Assembly: GCA_018400625.1 (NCBI GenBank)
Contig: JAGYMJ010000526.1
Coordinates: 1-6,185 of the forward strand
Direction of reading: 5' to 3'
From: Planctomycetota bacterium
GTDB taxonomy: Bacteria; Planctomycetota; Brocadiia; SM23-32
Length of the DNA: 6,185 bases
Made by a program: the position numbers and the translations under genes. The notes below the pieces were generated by a model. The model worked only from the letters and a program-made list of their open reading frames with translations. It was not told the origin of the DNA and made no database searches. Below, in pieces: positions 5,839-6,185 of this stretch; the stretch's first letter is position 1, and every line of letters starts with the position of its first letter.

Positions 5839-6078
5839 TCAGCAATGTTGGAATATCGGATATATTTCCTGACACTGAACTTGTGTCTTAAGGGAACGGT
5901 TCTTCTTACCGTCTGTATAATAGACAGGATGTCTCCTGCCTATTCGTAGATACTCAGTCAGCTTAAAGGCGTCAAGTGAATCGCTTTTATGTGGGTCCTT
6001 TGCAATCCATGACATTCTCTTAGGATCGCTAAAGGAACCTTGAACACTACAATAGTCAAAAGCCCGACTTTCTTTATA
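5839..6078 (-). pseudogene. Decayed IS110-family transposase fragment
   Basis: Reading the minus strand, an open frame of 79 residues without a usable start ends at TGA (5841-5839). From about 6030 it reads SDPKRMSWIAKDPHKSDSLD, then AFKLTEYLRIGRRHPVYY and RSLKTQVQ. This is the pattern of the IS110-family N-terminal DEDD (RuvC-like) domain, where a DP-x-IA-x(n)-K-x-D-x2-DA-x2-L-x3-LR-x-G segment carries the last two catalytic Asp residues, here the two D of KSDSLDA. Only about 60 residues of a normally 300-400-residue transposase remain. The beginning is lost at an in-frame TAG (6081-6079), and the rest, including the C-terminal serine-containing domain, is missing after the TGA. No element ends are visible. 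It is therefore a relic, lying between the UxuA-like gene and repeat R6. The family call rests on recognition of the motif, not on a search. Confidence 0.7.
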
Positions 6079-6105
6079 CTATCCCTTTTTAATCCTTGCC
6101 TTCCA

Positions 6106-6134
6106 TTGACATAGAACGGGAATTTGTGTATAAT
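6106..6134 (+). promoter_or_regulatory. Perfect-consensus sigma70-type promoter pointing out of the window
   Basis: TTGACA (6106-6111), exactly 17 bases, TATAAT (6129-6134): both boxes match the consensus fully. Transcription would start near 6141, at the beginning of repeat R6, and run off the right edge. No gene for it lies inside the window. It may serve the next gene or belong to the repeat unit, as the promoter at 1719-1747 may do. Confidence 0.65.
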
Positions 6135-6139
6135 CAATG

Positions 6140-6185
6140 GTAACTCCTCAGTGAACCCCGTAACATCACCACCGTGCCCTGTGCC
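6140..6185 (-). repeat. Intergenic hairpin repeat, copy R6 (inverted, cut by window end)
   Basis: It matches R3 at 41 of 46 bases in the same orientation (AGTGAACCCCGTA, CCACCGTGCC, TGTGCC). The hairpin's outer right arm is beyond the window. The loop on the minus strand is ACAGG instead of ACAAG. It begins immediately downstream of the consensus promoter. Confidence 0.7.

Noticed and set aside
1..6185. CRISPR array or integron attC-like cassette array
   Set aside because: The repeats are not regularly spaced, lie in both orientations, and no cas or integrase gene is present. The gene-between-repeats pattern is not consistent, since the esterase is flanked by direct and the others by inverted copies.

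Overview
The window (6,185 bp) looks like an accessory stretch of a free-living, polysaccharide-degrading bacterium. The best guess is a PVC-superphylum lineage such as Kiritimatiellota, Lentisphaerota or Planctomycetota. This is inferred from three things: an orphan uroporphyrinogen-decarboxylase-like protein, an exported SASA-type acetylesterase fused to a CBM9-like domain, and an exported mannonate-dehydratase-like protein, each standing alone between long intergenic spacers. No marker gene fixes the taxonomy.

Layout: (1) 1-149, leader with two copies of a GGTTCACTGAATA-type motif, one attached to a hairpin. (2) 150-1409, URO-D superfamily protein. (3) 1410-1933, spacer holding a hairpin repeat in the opposite orientation, terminator-like structures, a strong sigma70-type promoter and another motif copy. 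(4) 1934-4183, secreted carbohydrate acetylesterase with a C-terminal CBM9-like module. (5) 4184-4646, spacer with a promoter, a possible 19-residue lysine-rich peptide and a tandemly expanded repeat. (6) 4647-5774, exported UxuA-like TIM-barrel protein. (7) 5775-6185, a decayed IS110-type transposase fragment on the minus strand, a perfect-consensus promoter pointing out of the window, and a sixth repeat copy cut by the window end.

The three genes all read rightward but do not form a tight operon: gaps are 463-524 bp and two of the spacers carry their own promoter. Functionally, the esterase would strip acetyl groups from a glycan outside the cytoplasm. The UxuA-like protein suggests uronic or aldonic acid chemistry. 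The URO-D-like protein has no visible pathway partner here. The glycan theme is plausible but not demonstrated.

The most unusual signal is the dispersed intergenic repeat: six copies in 6.2 kb, none inside a complete gene. The motif end lies 25-113 bp upstream of all three start codons, and a hairpin with an ACAAG-like loop is kept by a compensatory base-pair change. Whether it is a mobile REP/MITE-like element, a regulatory leader or both cannot be settled from this window.
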